From contig OU342633.1 in NCBI GenBank assembly GCA_910589415.1, forward strand, positions 38,756,210-38,820,209: a stretch of 64,000 nucleotides of DNA, written 5' to 3'. The stretch is from Malachius bipustulatus (taxonomy: Eukaryota > Arthropoda > Insecta > Coleoptera > Melyridae). Position numbers and translations under genes: made by a program. The notes beneath the pieces were generated by a model. It was given only the letters and a program-made list of their open reading frames with translations. It was not told the DNA's origin and did no database searches. This document shows positions 44,395-57,155 of this stretch, one piece after another. Within the stretch, counting starts at the first letter, position 1, and every line of letters starts with the position of its first letter.

Positions 44395-45665
44395 CATTTA
44401 AAAATATTCGAATATATCTCCGCCATTTTTATATTTGCTTCTTGAAATTTTTGAAGGTTAAATGCTATTAGTATAGTTGTCTACTATCAAAATTTCCGTT
44501 CTATTCCTTCAAAAATAAGCTCATGAATGTTTATAGAAATGTAGACATTTTTTCCCTTTTCCTACCCACGCCTCTGGCTTATTAATAGAAATGATGCAAA
44601 TTGGCTCAAATTTCAAATAAGTTTATTCCAATCTTGTTAATTTTGTTTAAAAGTTTTTGATCTTGCCTATTTAGGGGTTCAAAATCTAGCCATTTTCCAA
44701 AAATTGAAAAGGCCGCCATTTTGGAATGTCTTTACCTATTTTACTCAAATACAGTACCAGACGACTACTTGAGGGTATCTTACTACCAAAAAAATTTCAG
44801 CGCTCTAGACTGAAAACTTCGACCAGAAACCGTGCCTCACGGACGGTTTTTTTTCTGAAATTCGGAGGGACATCCTGTAGAAGTAACACAACTCTAGGAA
44901 AATGTTTTTTACGAAAATCAAACGTCAGCCCTAAGGTTTATAAGAGTAAAAAATTTCGTTCATTAATCTTGAAAGATGAAGCTACAGGAGCGTTTTTAAA
45001 AATTTAGAGAAATTAATTTTAAAAAAACATCATGTAAAAAAAAATCGAATATCTCCGCCATTTTTCTTATTTACTTTTTGAAATTCTCAAGGGTTGAAGT
45101 CTATTAGTATAGTTGTCTACTGTAAAAATTTCAGTTTAATTACTTCAAAAATGTGCTCATAAATTGTTGGAGAAATTTAGCCATTTTTACCCTTTTCCTA
45201 CCCACGCCACTGGCTTATTAATAGGAAAAATGCAAATTTTATTGCATGAAATTAAATTTCAAGTCATTTACTTCCAATATTGTGAATTTGATATAAAACT
45301 CTTTTTCTATCTAGCTTATACAGGGGTTCAAAAAATAGTCCTTTTTTCAAAAATTAAAATGACCGCCATTTTGAAACGGCTCGGCCGATTTTGCTCAAGT
45401 GCAATACCAGACCACTCCTTGTGGATATCTTACTCCCACAAAAATTTCAGCCTCCTAGATTCAAAACTGCGACCTGAAATGAGATGACAAAAACCGGATA
45501 CCTGGAATTTTGAAGGGACACCCTGTAGAAGTGATGGGACTTTTGGAAAGTTTTTCATCGAAAATCCAACGTCATTCCCAAATTTTACAAGGACCCAAAA
45601 TTTCGTTCACTAATCTTAAAAGATAAAGCCACAGGAGCGTTTTTAAAATCGAAATTTCGCGATTT
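44395..45665. repeat. Two tandem units of about 637 bp
   Basis: Matching landmarks recur about 635 bp apart: atatctccgccattttt (44416; 45053), ttagtatagttgtctact (44469; 45106), ccttttcctacccacgcc, ggccgccattttg/gaccgccattttg and acaggagcgtttttaaaa. Each unit includes a gggaca.cctgtag phrase like the ends of the foldback elements, so the repeat may be a tandem transposon derivative. The ORFs inside are not conserved between units. Confidence 0.7.
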
Positions 45666-45670
45666 TGGAG

Positions 45671-45674
45671 AAAT

Positions 45675-45712
<38 letters not shown>
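45671..45712. repeat. (TA)n microsatellite
   Basis: About 20 TA dinucleotides interrupted once by AA, directly after the tandem repeat. Confidence 0.9.
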
Positions 45713-45714
45713 CG

Positions 45715-47684
45715 TGGGCAGGTGAATTTTGGAAAACCACTTTTTCGTAATCTGGGGGTCATGATCGGTGGACATTTGATGAGTTTGGGTGATTTTTGGA
45801 AAGTGATGTCGTCCTCAATAGTGTATTTTTTTGTTAAAAAAATACACTAATAACAGTTACTTACGTGACCTCGGTCTTTAGACCTTTAAAATTGAGGAAA
45901 TTGTTTAAGTAGTATGACTTATTACAATTTCTTCTTTACTGAACTTAATGATTTATTCATTATTTCATTCATTTTATAATTATGGTAAGTAGTAGATGAG
46001 TGTTGGAAGATTCAAGCGAATAATGGCATTCTCCGCGAGAAGAAGACGCTATTTTTTCTACTACTTTATGATAAAATCATCATACAGCTTTAAAATTATC
46101 ACTCTTCTTCTTTAGAGTGTATAGCTTTTATAGCTTTTACCAAGCCATTTAGTCACTAGCTCGCTTACGACATGTATGCTGATATCGACATGCCTTCTGA
46201 ACCTGGCCATCTGTGACCGGCTCTTACTCTTGATTTTGGTTTATTATTTTATATGCTCAACTGTGATTGACTTCTATTCGTGGATCTGCGTCAATTGTCT
46301 TAAGGCATGTAGAATGCACGTTATTATTAAATGAAATCAACAGGATAATGAACGTTTCATTCAAGAATCGTAGATAAAATAAATTACCGAAGGCCAGACT
46401 TCTTCAATATTGTTTTTATTAATTTTCAGGGTTTACCAAATTAAATAATTTGAAAAAAAAACTAAATAGAAGATTTTTAGAAAGGTATCCTGTCGATAAA
46501 AAAATAACTGGATGTAAAGCGAAATCATATGAGCGTCTCCAGTGACCACGTTCTGAAGCTAAGTCGGTACATTCAGGTTTCCGGATGATTCAAGCCAAGT
46601 TCTCTTCATCATTGTCTCGGCTTCTGAAATATTTTATTTTTGGGATAGATTTAAGACCAAATCCGCAATGTAATATAAAGGAAGAATTTAATAAACACGT
46701 TGCAAGTGATTTACTTAATGACATAATGAATCTTACAGTCTATAAAAAGGGTCTAGTATATTAAAAGAGGAAGAGCATATGGTCACATAAATTACACTGG
46801 ATTTTAATGTCCCTTGATTAAATTGTTAAGAAAAAGCGGGGTGCAGATTTTATGGTGAACTAAAATTTAATTACAAAATGTAATAAAAAGGAATCAAGTT
46901 CTATTTTGTTTATTTCGGTTCTAAAATTAAGGGTTGACGAACTGCTAAAACTTGTGCCGAACGCTGAGTTGAGAGAAAAATAACTGATCCTCGTTCAAAT
47001 AACGATCCCCTCATGTTGGCTGTAAGACGTTATTTTGTATCGCGATTCTAGAAATTTGCTACGTTAACCGTTACAAAGCGAGGAGCATAAATTAATAAAG
47101 ATAAAGATACATCCCCAGTCGTGGAACATTTCTTCGGCTATTACTTACCATATTAGAGCGGGATATAACGATGTTCCCTTACTAAGAAATTTTAGAGGTG
47201 AGTAATTAAAATTAAAATACGGCCGTCTGGTAGCAAATTGAGTTTACACAGGCCGACGTCTGTTTGTAAAGGTTCTGTAATTACTATCACAAAATTATGA
47301 CTTATGATGTTTCCTGGCTACATCTCTTTTATCGCAAAAACCTAGCTCTTGTGTATTCACCACGTTTTTATTTGTTCTAGTAATTTTTTTAGGACCTACG
47401 CAGTTCTAAACAACTTTATATGATCATTTTCCAATGCTCACGGTACAGTGAGTGCATAAAGTTTGGAACAAAATTACTAATTTCGTTACTGACGTTTTGA
47501 CAGGCGATTCTGTTTTTTAAACCGCCATATTCTGACATGTAACAGATTATTAACTTTTTGATTTTTGATTTAAAAAAAATGCCAATGACGTCATTATAAT
47601 TTATTAGCTAAAATACAAACTATTCTTCGCAAAAAACAGAAGAAAACATTTGTTTAAAAAAAGGTTCATAATGCTATCCACCAT
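45715..47684. other. Unassigned stretch
   Basis: No gene, RNA gene or mobile element is recognised. Confidence 0.5.
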
Positions 47685-47888
47685 TATACCGTGCGAGTAC
47701 TGGGTCACTATACAAAGACAAATAATTGCCCTGTTGAATACTGAAACTTTATTCATAGTTACTCTGTACCATATATATATCTACCTAACTGTTGATATTG
47801 TTACGAACAATCCCACTGAAACAGGTAACCATAGAAGCTATCAATTGAAATCCGCTTATGTATAGAGTTTCAGTACTCGCACGGTATA
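47685..47888. mobile_element. MITE copy 2, perfect 18-bp inverted ends
   Basis: The end tataccgtgcgagtactg (47685-47702) is exactly the inverse of cagtactcgcacggtata (47871-47888). The interior matches the MITE at 6903-7135 in reverse orientation. There is no coding capacity, and the ORF overlapping it has no independent support. Confidence 0.82.
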
Positions 47889-48104
47889 GCGCTAGTGTAT
47901 GTCGACGAGAAACGCTTCTTAATTCCGGATTCTCATCAAACTTTGGCATGGGGTCACAAAGATATTACTAATAATGTAAAGTGGAGTACTCCCGCTCCGA
48001 TCGTCGCTGAGACTGAAGTATTTCCACATAAACTGTCTGGCCTTATAGGTCTTATGAAATTGGCATTGCAGTAAAAATAATTATAAAAATGCGTGGGGGG
48101 AGTA

Positions 48105-48581
48105 GGGGATGATGTTCCTAAATATCATGTACATACGCAAAGGGGTAATTCTTTGGCTTACCTCATGACTAAAATTTTCTATAAACATGGGTCAGCAAAC
48201 GCTTCTTTCCTTATCTAGAGGGTATTGCAATTTTGAAGATTTTTTAACGGTCGCAGATCAAAAAAAAAAAAAAATACAACAGACCAAAAAGTTTCCAAAT
48301 AAAACAGAAAATTTTTATTGTATTCTACAATCTACCAGCGATGCATCGCAAAAAAAGTTCAGGAGGAGAAAAAGAGGCATGATCTCAGGAAAAATCTCCC
48401 TGTAGATTCTTACCACGATTTGACATTCTTAAGCTATAAAGAAGAAATCTTCAAATTTCAACACCTTGTGGATCAGTAAAGAAGCGTTTGCGGATCTATG
48501 TTTTTATAGACTTTTAGTCATGAAATAAGACAAAAAATTACCACTTTCTATAATATGTACATGATATTTAGGAACACCCTG
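48105..48581. mobile_element. Foldback element D
   Basis: Inverted halves: gttcctaaatatcatgtacat on the left pairs with the inverse of atgtacatgatatttaggaac on the right, which ends caccctg followed by TA. Further pairs include agcaaacgcttctttcct versus aagaagcgtttgcgga. It belongs to the same CAGGGTG-ended class as foldbacks A and C. The left terminus is degraded. Confidence 0.7.
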
Positions 48582-48583
48582 TA

Positions 48584-51361
48584 TACAGTAGAGTAATGAC
48601 TAGCAAAACGTCTTGTTTCTGAATAGAGAATTGAATTACCTTTGATAGGTGGTGCTACACACCTCTTGCAATCTTAAAAAAAAATTAAAGTGGTAGGTAG
48701 TTACTTCCCAGAGAGAACTGGAATAATTAATGGAGATGAGTTTTTTTGCGCCCAAATATTGATTTGTAAACACAAAAATTGACTGTTCTTTGATTTATTT
48801 TCAAAAGTTGTCACTTTCCATTTTATTAAATTTATTCCGGACTTTTTATTTATATTGCAAAAGTTGCTAATGACTTGTGACGTTGAAGGACCTTGATTAA
48901 ATTATAAAAAAATCTGTTAATAATAATTTTTCCAATTAATATTAGTCAACGCACATTGAAAGATCGAAGATTTTTATCTAGATAGTGTAGTTATGAATAA
49001 GCTTGTTTGACATCATTTTCATTTAATTAGATTTTTTGGTAGACAGCATTCTGTCAGTTGACTAAGAAATAAATTAAAAAGTATTCAATTTTTCAGAGTG
49101 CAAATTAAATTTCATTTAATCTTCACATGTTTTTTTCACCCTAAAAATTAAGCTAATTATGAACAAATAACTTAACTGAGTATCACCCCCAATGGAAAAG
49201 TAATTATGTTTCAGGTTTTTAATCAAATTAAGTATTAATAACGCATGAACCTGGTAAGGGATAAAAAAGTGTCCATTTTTCTCATTTCATATTCTTTAGT
49301 CGCTCTCCCTCTGATTTATAAAACAATGAAAGTACCAAATTAACAAGTAAAAAGTGCATTCAGACTGCCGGGATTTTTTCTGTAAGTAGCCTAATGAAAA
49401 AAAGTATATATTGTAGCTTTATTCAAAAATTCTGCATGGGCAATCTTTTACGGGTATAATAAATCGATTTTTTAGTTTTATTGTATGAATTTTTATTGTT
49501 TTTTATTATTCTATTTACTCGAATGAATGGGGATATTATTTTTACTTAGAAAAATATTAATAACCGAGCCGTATGTATGAAAACAAAAATGTAAAATAAC
49601 GGGCTTAGCTCTATCGAGCTCTTCTGGCAGTCTACAAAACAGAGCCTTCCAAATGATCCCTCGAAATCACAGATGGACCGTTTCGCTCTTATTATGAGCT
49701 CATCAGTGTGATATATCGAAAAGATACATCTGGAGGATGAAATTGTAGACTGCCATCGGTCTCGGGATGTTATTAAAATTATTAATTAAAATTATCTCCG
49801 GGTCACTGTGAACCGGATGAAAATTAATGGCGAATCCCCACCAGAATGTTGGAGAAGCTTTTTTTTATTGTTACCTTCTTTCTTCCTTTTTTAAATGTAG
49901 CTTCTCATGGTTCACTCTACCATTATGAATCCGTCGGGAAATAAATGATCACTTCGCCATGACAACCTCAGGCACAGTTAGTACTGTCCTATCAAAAATG
50001 TGAATTCTTCTAGTTGCAATCCTGCACTTATAATAATAATTAATGAAATCATGAAGATTGTTCTCAAGCTTTGATAAGTTAGGTAGGTATGCGCTACTGT
50101 TGAAAAACTTAACTAAGGATATCTCTTCTGTGAAATATTATTTGAATGCAATCTGTTGCTTTTCTGAATTTTCCTTGCAAATGATATTCGTTTGTGTTCG
50201 GAAGCTTTCGAATAAATCTGGACAATTTGCATACCAATTCATCAAATATTCATCGTATACTTATTGAGATAAAAATGAAATGATCTATACCATCAGCTGA
50301 CAATTTATTCTTGTACAATTTTCATACTTCATATGCAATAACATCTAACAGAAATTTTTACTGTCCCATCTAGTTTTCCATCTTGCCATGTAGAATGACT
50401 AAAAATGCTGGAATATCCGAGACGAAACACTCCTCATATTAATAAACATGGAGTTCTTTCAGGACATACGTATGTCTTGTCAGGGGTTTCATTTGAAAGC
50501 ATAATATGTCTTACACGCGCCCGACGTGATGCAGATGGAATATTGAAACAAGGAACGTGATGAGTCTAAAGAGATATAGCTACGTGTTTAGACATTCAAA
50601 CTTGATGCTGTCATATTCATGGCCCGACGCCCAGCGACACAAGCGTCGACCAGTCACGGCACTTTCGTACCATCGGTTGCAGTTTAGGATGCTGTTTATT
50701 GATTCGGAAACTGTTTGAAACGCAGAGGTTTGATACTAATATCCAACTGGCGCTGGAAAATTTATCGCCTCCGAGCAATTGTCTGACAGCAATAATTGTT
50801 AACACAGGAGTTTTAGCCTGTATTCGTCCGTTATGAGAAGTTTGAGTTTGGTAGTCACCAGTAGTTAGTTCTAGCTGTTCAGATTTTGTGCACTTTAAAC
50901 TGACCATAGCTTATAACGACTGCTAACTACATTAATATGTTGTAGTTTCTGATTTGAGTGGAATTGGTTAGTTCATATTTAAAGGGAAACTTAAAGGGTA
51001 TTTGAGGAGTAAGGGCAAACCATCGACGATATGAATACATAAATACACACCAAAAAAGTATACATTAATGATGACATTATTAGGATAAATACCTGAAACA
51101 ATTTGCAAAAGAAATTCCTGAAATGTTATGATAAATCTGATTTTGCACATTTTTTTAATCTCCATTTTGCTGCTCCATTTTTGCTGTAAATTTTATCCCT
51201 GAACACAGACACTCAGTTTAGTAGAACCCAACGTCCTGGATTAATTTTTTCCCGTCAATATTGGTTTATTGCAGCAAAGGATTATCCTCCCCATGTTGGT
51301 AAGTATAACAAAAATTATCCTTCTTCTGTTTTTTGCATTCCTGACGATTTCCCCTAAACAG
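48584..51361. other. Unassigned stretch
   Basis: AT-rich, no gene recognised. The minus ORFs near 50.6-50.9 kb and 51.2-51.5 kb have no supporting features. Confidence 0.5.
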
Positions 51362-53365
51362 TAAGAATATTTGGAAGCAGCCTGGCTATGGGATACATAC
51401 CACAAGCCTAAAGGAGAGCATAAGTCATCTTTATTCCTAAGGCAGGAAGAAAGGACACCACCCACCCGAAGTCGTTTAGACCCATCTATCTTACATCTTT
51501 CTTACTAATGACGATGGAGAAAATCATCGACAACCACATCAGAACGGAAAAACTGAACAGGGGACCATTATCCCCAAGTCAGCACGCGTACAGAGCGATC
51601 AGATCAACAGAGACCGCCCTGTATGAGTTCACAAAAAATATTCAGGACATTCTGGAGTACAAAGAAACGGCCATTTACGCCTTACTAAACATAGAAGGAG
51701 CATTCGACAATACCTCTAGCGACGCTATCAAGAAAGGCCTAATTAAAAAAGGCATAAAGAGCACAACATCCCATTGATTGAAACCAAGATGGGTGATGAC
51801 ACCATCCAGGTGAAGTCCCCCCTCCTATGGAGCCTGGTCGTAGACGAGCTCCTGGGGTTACTCACCGAGAACGGCATCACTTTCATCGGGTATGCCGATG
51901 ACATCGTCATCATGGCCAGAGAAAAATATGAAAGAACACTCTGCGAAATAGTGCAAACGGGGTTAATAAAAACCTTGAAATGGTGCCAGGAAATAGGACT
52001 AAACATCAACCTTACAAAAACTACTCTGATACCATTCACAAAAAAAAACAAGCTTCCAAACCTCAAAACAATTGACTTAATGAAGTTGAGTTAGAATAAT
52101 GGAAGGAAGAAGTTAATATCTGGGAGTAACACTGGATAAGAAGCTACTGTAAGAAGAAAACAAGCACTTGAGAACAACAGTAAGTAAAGCCACATCCGTA
52201 CTCATAGTGTGCAAAAGAATGGCGGGGAATGCATGGCTTTGCAACCCATCGATTGTACGCTGAAAATAACAGCGAGGAAAACACTCGAGAAGATCTAGAG
52301 ACTTGCGTGCCTCTGCACCACAGGAGCAATGAGAACATGCCCAACAGCAGCGTTGAAAGAAGGTAATCCTAGATCCCACACCACTACACCTAGTGTTTGA
52401 GAGAAGTGCCGCAGAGACTCAACTCAGAATGTCAAGAATGGGAATCGGGGGTAGACTACGGGCCGATGAGAATCAACCCCTGGACGTCTGTAAGAGCTTC
52501 CTGATAATTCCAAAAGACAAATCTGTCGAGAAATTCAGTTTCAAAACTTCATCATGGAACTGTCTATGAAAGAGGAATGAAGCAACACATGCATACACAC
52601 TCTCAAAGAAGGTACAACAGGGAGGGAACAGTCAAGCAGTCATAAAAACGCTGAGCTCTCCTATCATCAGCTCTAAAATGGCATGGAATTGCGTACAAAA
52701 ACTCAACAAACTAGGCAAAGAGAACAAAATTTACCTCAAATGGATTCCAGGTCACACTGGGATTGAGGGGAATGAACATGCCCCCGCATTGGCAAGAAAA
52801 GGAGCAGAAGCTGCCTTCGAAGGACCAGAGTTATTCAGTGGCCTTGAAGACAGGTTCTTCAAAGAAGAACTCCAAAAGGAAGATAGTAAACTGTGAGAAG
52901 TGAATTGGAAAAATCTCTCAGGCTTGAGGCAATCCAAGGAGCTCATCGGGAGCTTTAACCGAGAAAGGTAAAGAAACCTCTTGACCCTCAACAAAGGAAG
53001 TCTCAGAATGCTAACGGGATTCCAAGCAGGCCATTGCAAGCTCAATGAACACCTGAGGAAACTTGGTATAGAAAAAGATGGCGTTTGCAGATTCTGCAGG
53101 GAAGAAAACGAGATGCCTCGTTACCTATTGACGAACTGTAGAGCACCATAAAGCGAGAAGAAATGTTCTGAGACAACATCAGCTCAACGGAGGGGCTATA
53201 CCCAGCCTCGATCCCATTCGAATCCTTAAATTCCAAAGGGAAACTGAATTGGAGAAGCTGCTGCAATGAAGGAAATACACACCGGAGAAACACAGTAGAG
53301 GGGCACAATAATAGATCTTTAATAAGTCACAGCGCATCTGACACCCTCATTATCAATAAAAATCA
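51362..53365 (+). mobile_element. Second, more degraded copy of the RNase H-bearing LINE
   Basis: This is 5'-truncated relative to the copy at 1071-3938, starting at the position equivalent to 1625. The RT shows LNIEGAFDN (motif A aspartate replaced by asparagine) and GYADDIVIMA. RNase H shows LKWIPGHTGIEGNEHA. The C-terminal CRFCREENE.P motif follows, and the end is ATCAAT-like repeats. It has many small deletions, for example loss of about 90 bases before SPLLWSLVVDELLG. Stops and frameshifts are numerous. The copy cannot be active. Confidence 0.78.
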
Positions 53366-56300
53366 ATATAGTGCATTCTATGAAACTCTTTTTTGATGGT
53401 TTTGTCTCACAAATGTTAATTTTCGTCAAGAACCTACGAAGCTATAAAAATGATCTTCTTTTACAGTCCCGGAAATTTTATCCCTTAACTCATTCTGGAT
53501 TGGATGAGTTATGACGAAAATGTACAGTTCAGAAGACCGCAGCGTGGTGGTTAAATTTATTCTTATTTCTGTTTGCATGAATTTTTTGTAGCTTGCCATT
53601 GTAGATATAATGTGAAACACCAGCCGATTATTCTGCAATAGATACTAGCATGGTTTCTGGCTATAAAAGGAACCAAACCACAACAATAAACTTAGTTTTA
53701 ACGCCAGAGCCCGAGTCATGCATAAATAAAATTATAGAGCAGTTATATGATAAAAGTGTTGACTTTCCTGCTAAGAGATTTTGTTTTCATTGTTTTCTAT
53801 GTTTGAGTTCTTGAAACTTGTAGATATAGCTAATAAATCAAGCGAATATAAAGTTAAACTTATATTTCTGATATGAAAACAAAGTTTACAGAAAAACAGG
53901 TACTAAATTCAGTTGGCTCATCAGGCTTTCACGAATTCACTTAGGCAAGAACCCAGGACGAGTTATTCGGGCTCTTTTGGTGGATTCGTTGGAGCAAAAA
54001 CAACTTCTCTCCGGAGCTAAAAGCAGAGAACAAGTAATATTTTAAAGGCGTCGGGTACAAAAGCAAATTATCATATCCGCTGTATAATGTGTTCTTTTGC
54101 ATCTTCGTCCGTAGAATTACAGCTGAGTTATTCCCAGGATTCCTGCATAATGGTCTGGAGGTGCGAGCCCGTAAGAAATGATTACACAATGCGCTACATT
54201 CACTCAAATAACGCCACCTTATTTACATTACTGATGTCGCTTCGTGTTTAAATGTCGTGTCCGTATCAAGCCTCCCAGGGTCTTTATATACTGCGCAACA
54301 ATAACTCCCCTGTGGGGACTGTATTTACCACAAATTTGGAGAAGAACGATTCACCGAAGTATTCCACATCTGATCTACGCAGCTTTGCAACAAGTATTAT
54401 TTCCCTTTTGTTGCTCCGAATAATATTTGCTCATCAAATTACAAACCTACCCTCGCATCAAGAAAAATGCCCCGAGAATAACTACATCCTTTTAAACTTT
54501 ACATCACTATTGTTGAAATCAGAACATTTTTTCGAAACTCTACCAGATACACAGGTTACATTTCAAATCAGGACAGTTTTGTCTCAATTATTTCATTTCT
54601 TAGCAACTTCTTATACGGTTATCTTAAAACGATTTTAAATTCTATGCCACTTAACCGCATTGAACGTTTGATACGTTTTATACGTTTGATAAGATAACAG
54701 CTCTTCTTATTAAACAACCTAAAACCCAAATATTATGATATCTCGTAATTTGAAACAAATCGACTTACCTACTTACTTACAAAGAATATACAATTTTTAC
54801 GGTTGCGGAACTTGAATAGAAAAAAAACAGAACTTTTTCTGTAGCCTGTTGATTTCATTTGACTGGATAAAGATATCAAGCTAAAATTTAAAAGAGCTTA
54901 AACCTGGCCAGCCCGCAATAACCTGCAGTAAGGTAACCTTTCTAAAAGAATGTCAAAAGAAGTAACTTTTAATGAATTCTGAAAAATTAAAGTTTCGTAA
55001 CGTAAGCAAATAAATATTTTAGTATCTATCCAGACATCTGTGAAATAACTTGAAATGTTGGATTGGGAATGTCAAAAATATTCTTGAAGATTATCTTTAG
55101 GCCAGGTAAACTCGGTTTAGGTTAGTCTTTTCTTTCTGGGGTAAAGATAGTAAATTGAGATCTTGAAGCTTTACAAAGACAATTTGCTAATTATCTCTCA
55201 ATAATTAATTTTAACTACCCCAATAGCCTCTTCAACTTCAATCAACGATAAAAATTTTTCAAGTCCATCAGACAGTAATTTTTATTTATTTTTAAGCATA
55301 CTTCCCAGCCATTCTTCCATATATTTTCTTGTAATATAATATACGTTACAGCTACTCGACAAAGAAACATTAAATATAAAGAAATGAAGCTTTAGAAGTA
55401 CACAGGTTAGTATTATATACCTCAATGGATGGCAGAGAGTTCTGGCTAATGTTAGATGATTGTTAGATACGAGCATTTTCTTGCATTATATAGTATTTTG
55501 CTTTACAACTCAACTGCTTTATTTTATTATCCTGCTGGATACCTACTACTCCTAAATTGAATTAATATTTTATCTTAAAGGAAGGCAGCAGCCCGCAATA
55601 TAACTATACTAGTGAATTGAGCCGTTACAAATGTTATAAAGCTACGAACATTAGGACATTCTGCAGGTATAAAATACTTTTTAAGAATTCTTAATTAAAA
55701 ATTCCGAAAGGCCTTCTCGGTCTAATATAATACAGATGTTGCTTTTGACAAAAGCAATCTCTTAGGAAACGTACCCGGCAAATCTTTATTCTCATTATTT
55801 TAAATATGACCAATTTTCGAGCCGAATATCGCACAGATGCGGAAAGAGTTGACGATTTTCCTTAGCGGAAATTAGAATAAGAAAAGGAATTGCGAGTTTT
55901 GTAGTTGGGCCTAGTATAATAACAATACTCCCGTTGAGCTTCGAAGGATCTGCTCGTTAGCAGAAGCGACGACTTCCTCGACGATGGCATTATTCCCATA
56001 GGCGGGTTTAGCTGAAATGTCCCTCAAGGATGAAATTAAATTTTCTTTCTCATCCATAATTTGACACGACATTTTATGTATGAAAATTAGGCTTCTATAG
56101 TGATGTAAATGTATACCTTGGTTAACTGGTTTATCTATTTCTTAATTTTAGACTAGGGTTCTTTTCATGTAATATTGCCATGACGTCATGGATGGCATCA
56201 TCCTTACACAAATGACATATCATTCCAAAATGTCAAAATACCGGACCACTTCTTTGTTATTCATTAAACCTGACAACTGCCAATCATTCAGCTAACAAAA

Positions 56301-57155
56301 TAAGCAGAGGAATATTGTTCATTATTGAAATACAAGGTTTGATTCTTTGATACCTATAATCGAACTCGAAAATTAATAGTGTACAAAAGCTTCAATATTT
56401 AAAAGTTTTCACCGGTAAATTGTGCAGTAATATCCTGGAGCACTTTCTGCGATTATTGCAGCGATACAAAATTGCTTATCAATAATCACATTAAAGCTCT
56501 ATTTAATTCAGAATAATTTCACAATCATCCATTATAACTGTGACAAACGATTGACAATGTAAACAAGCATTCGCTTTTTATGGTCTTTAAATAAGTGAAT
56601 AACCGATCCGATCAACTTTTAGGACTCGTTCATTTAATTACTACAAAACTGGACTCGACTAAGTACTTCTCGGAAATTCAGTGCAATTTCAATTACTTTA
56701 ATTACATTAAAGAATGCGATAATTGCTGAATTAATGCATTTTCTTCGAATTTAATTGCTGGACGATTCGGAATTAACTTCTGCCAAAGTTCAAAGAACAT
56801 AATAAATATGTCAAAATATCCGAATCTTTATTTTATAGACGATGTCTTAATTTCCTGAAGTTTCGAATCTGTCCAAGCTTTGGTATACGCTAAACGCTAA
56901 CTTAGAGCCAACGCAACTTCACTTGGCTCGTGATTTAAATATTTTTAGAGAATAGAGCCAATCTACTTAATCAAAAAATATTATTAGTAGTGAATTTGAC
57001 AAAAAGGGTTATTTAAACCCAAATCTGCCGTTTTCTTTTAAACAGATTCTATTAACATACGGATTAAATTAAAAATTGAAACTGTGTATCAACTGTCTAT
57101 AGGCTAAGGATAATACGAAAAATATTATGTAGATAACACGCAAGAACATCCTATG
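53366..57155. other. Unassigned stretch
   Basis: No gene is supported. A good TATA-box match (ggctataaaaggaacc, about 53660-53675) is not followed by a usable ORF on the plus strand. The longest ORF, 54252-54638, has no recognisable domain or splice context. Confidence 0.45.

Noticed and set aside
53650..53720. Promoter with TATA box
   Set aside because: ggctataaaagg is a good match, but no ORF or exon with splice signals follows on the plus strand.
54252..54638. 128-codon plus-strand ORF
   Set aside because: It has low-complexity hydrophobic runs, no domain, no upstream signal and no second exon. It is compatible with chance in AT-rich DNA.
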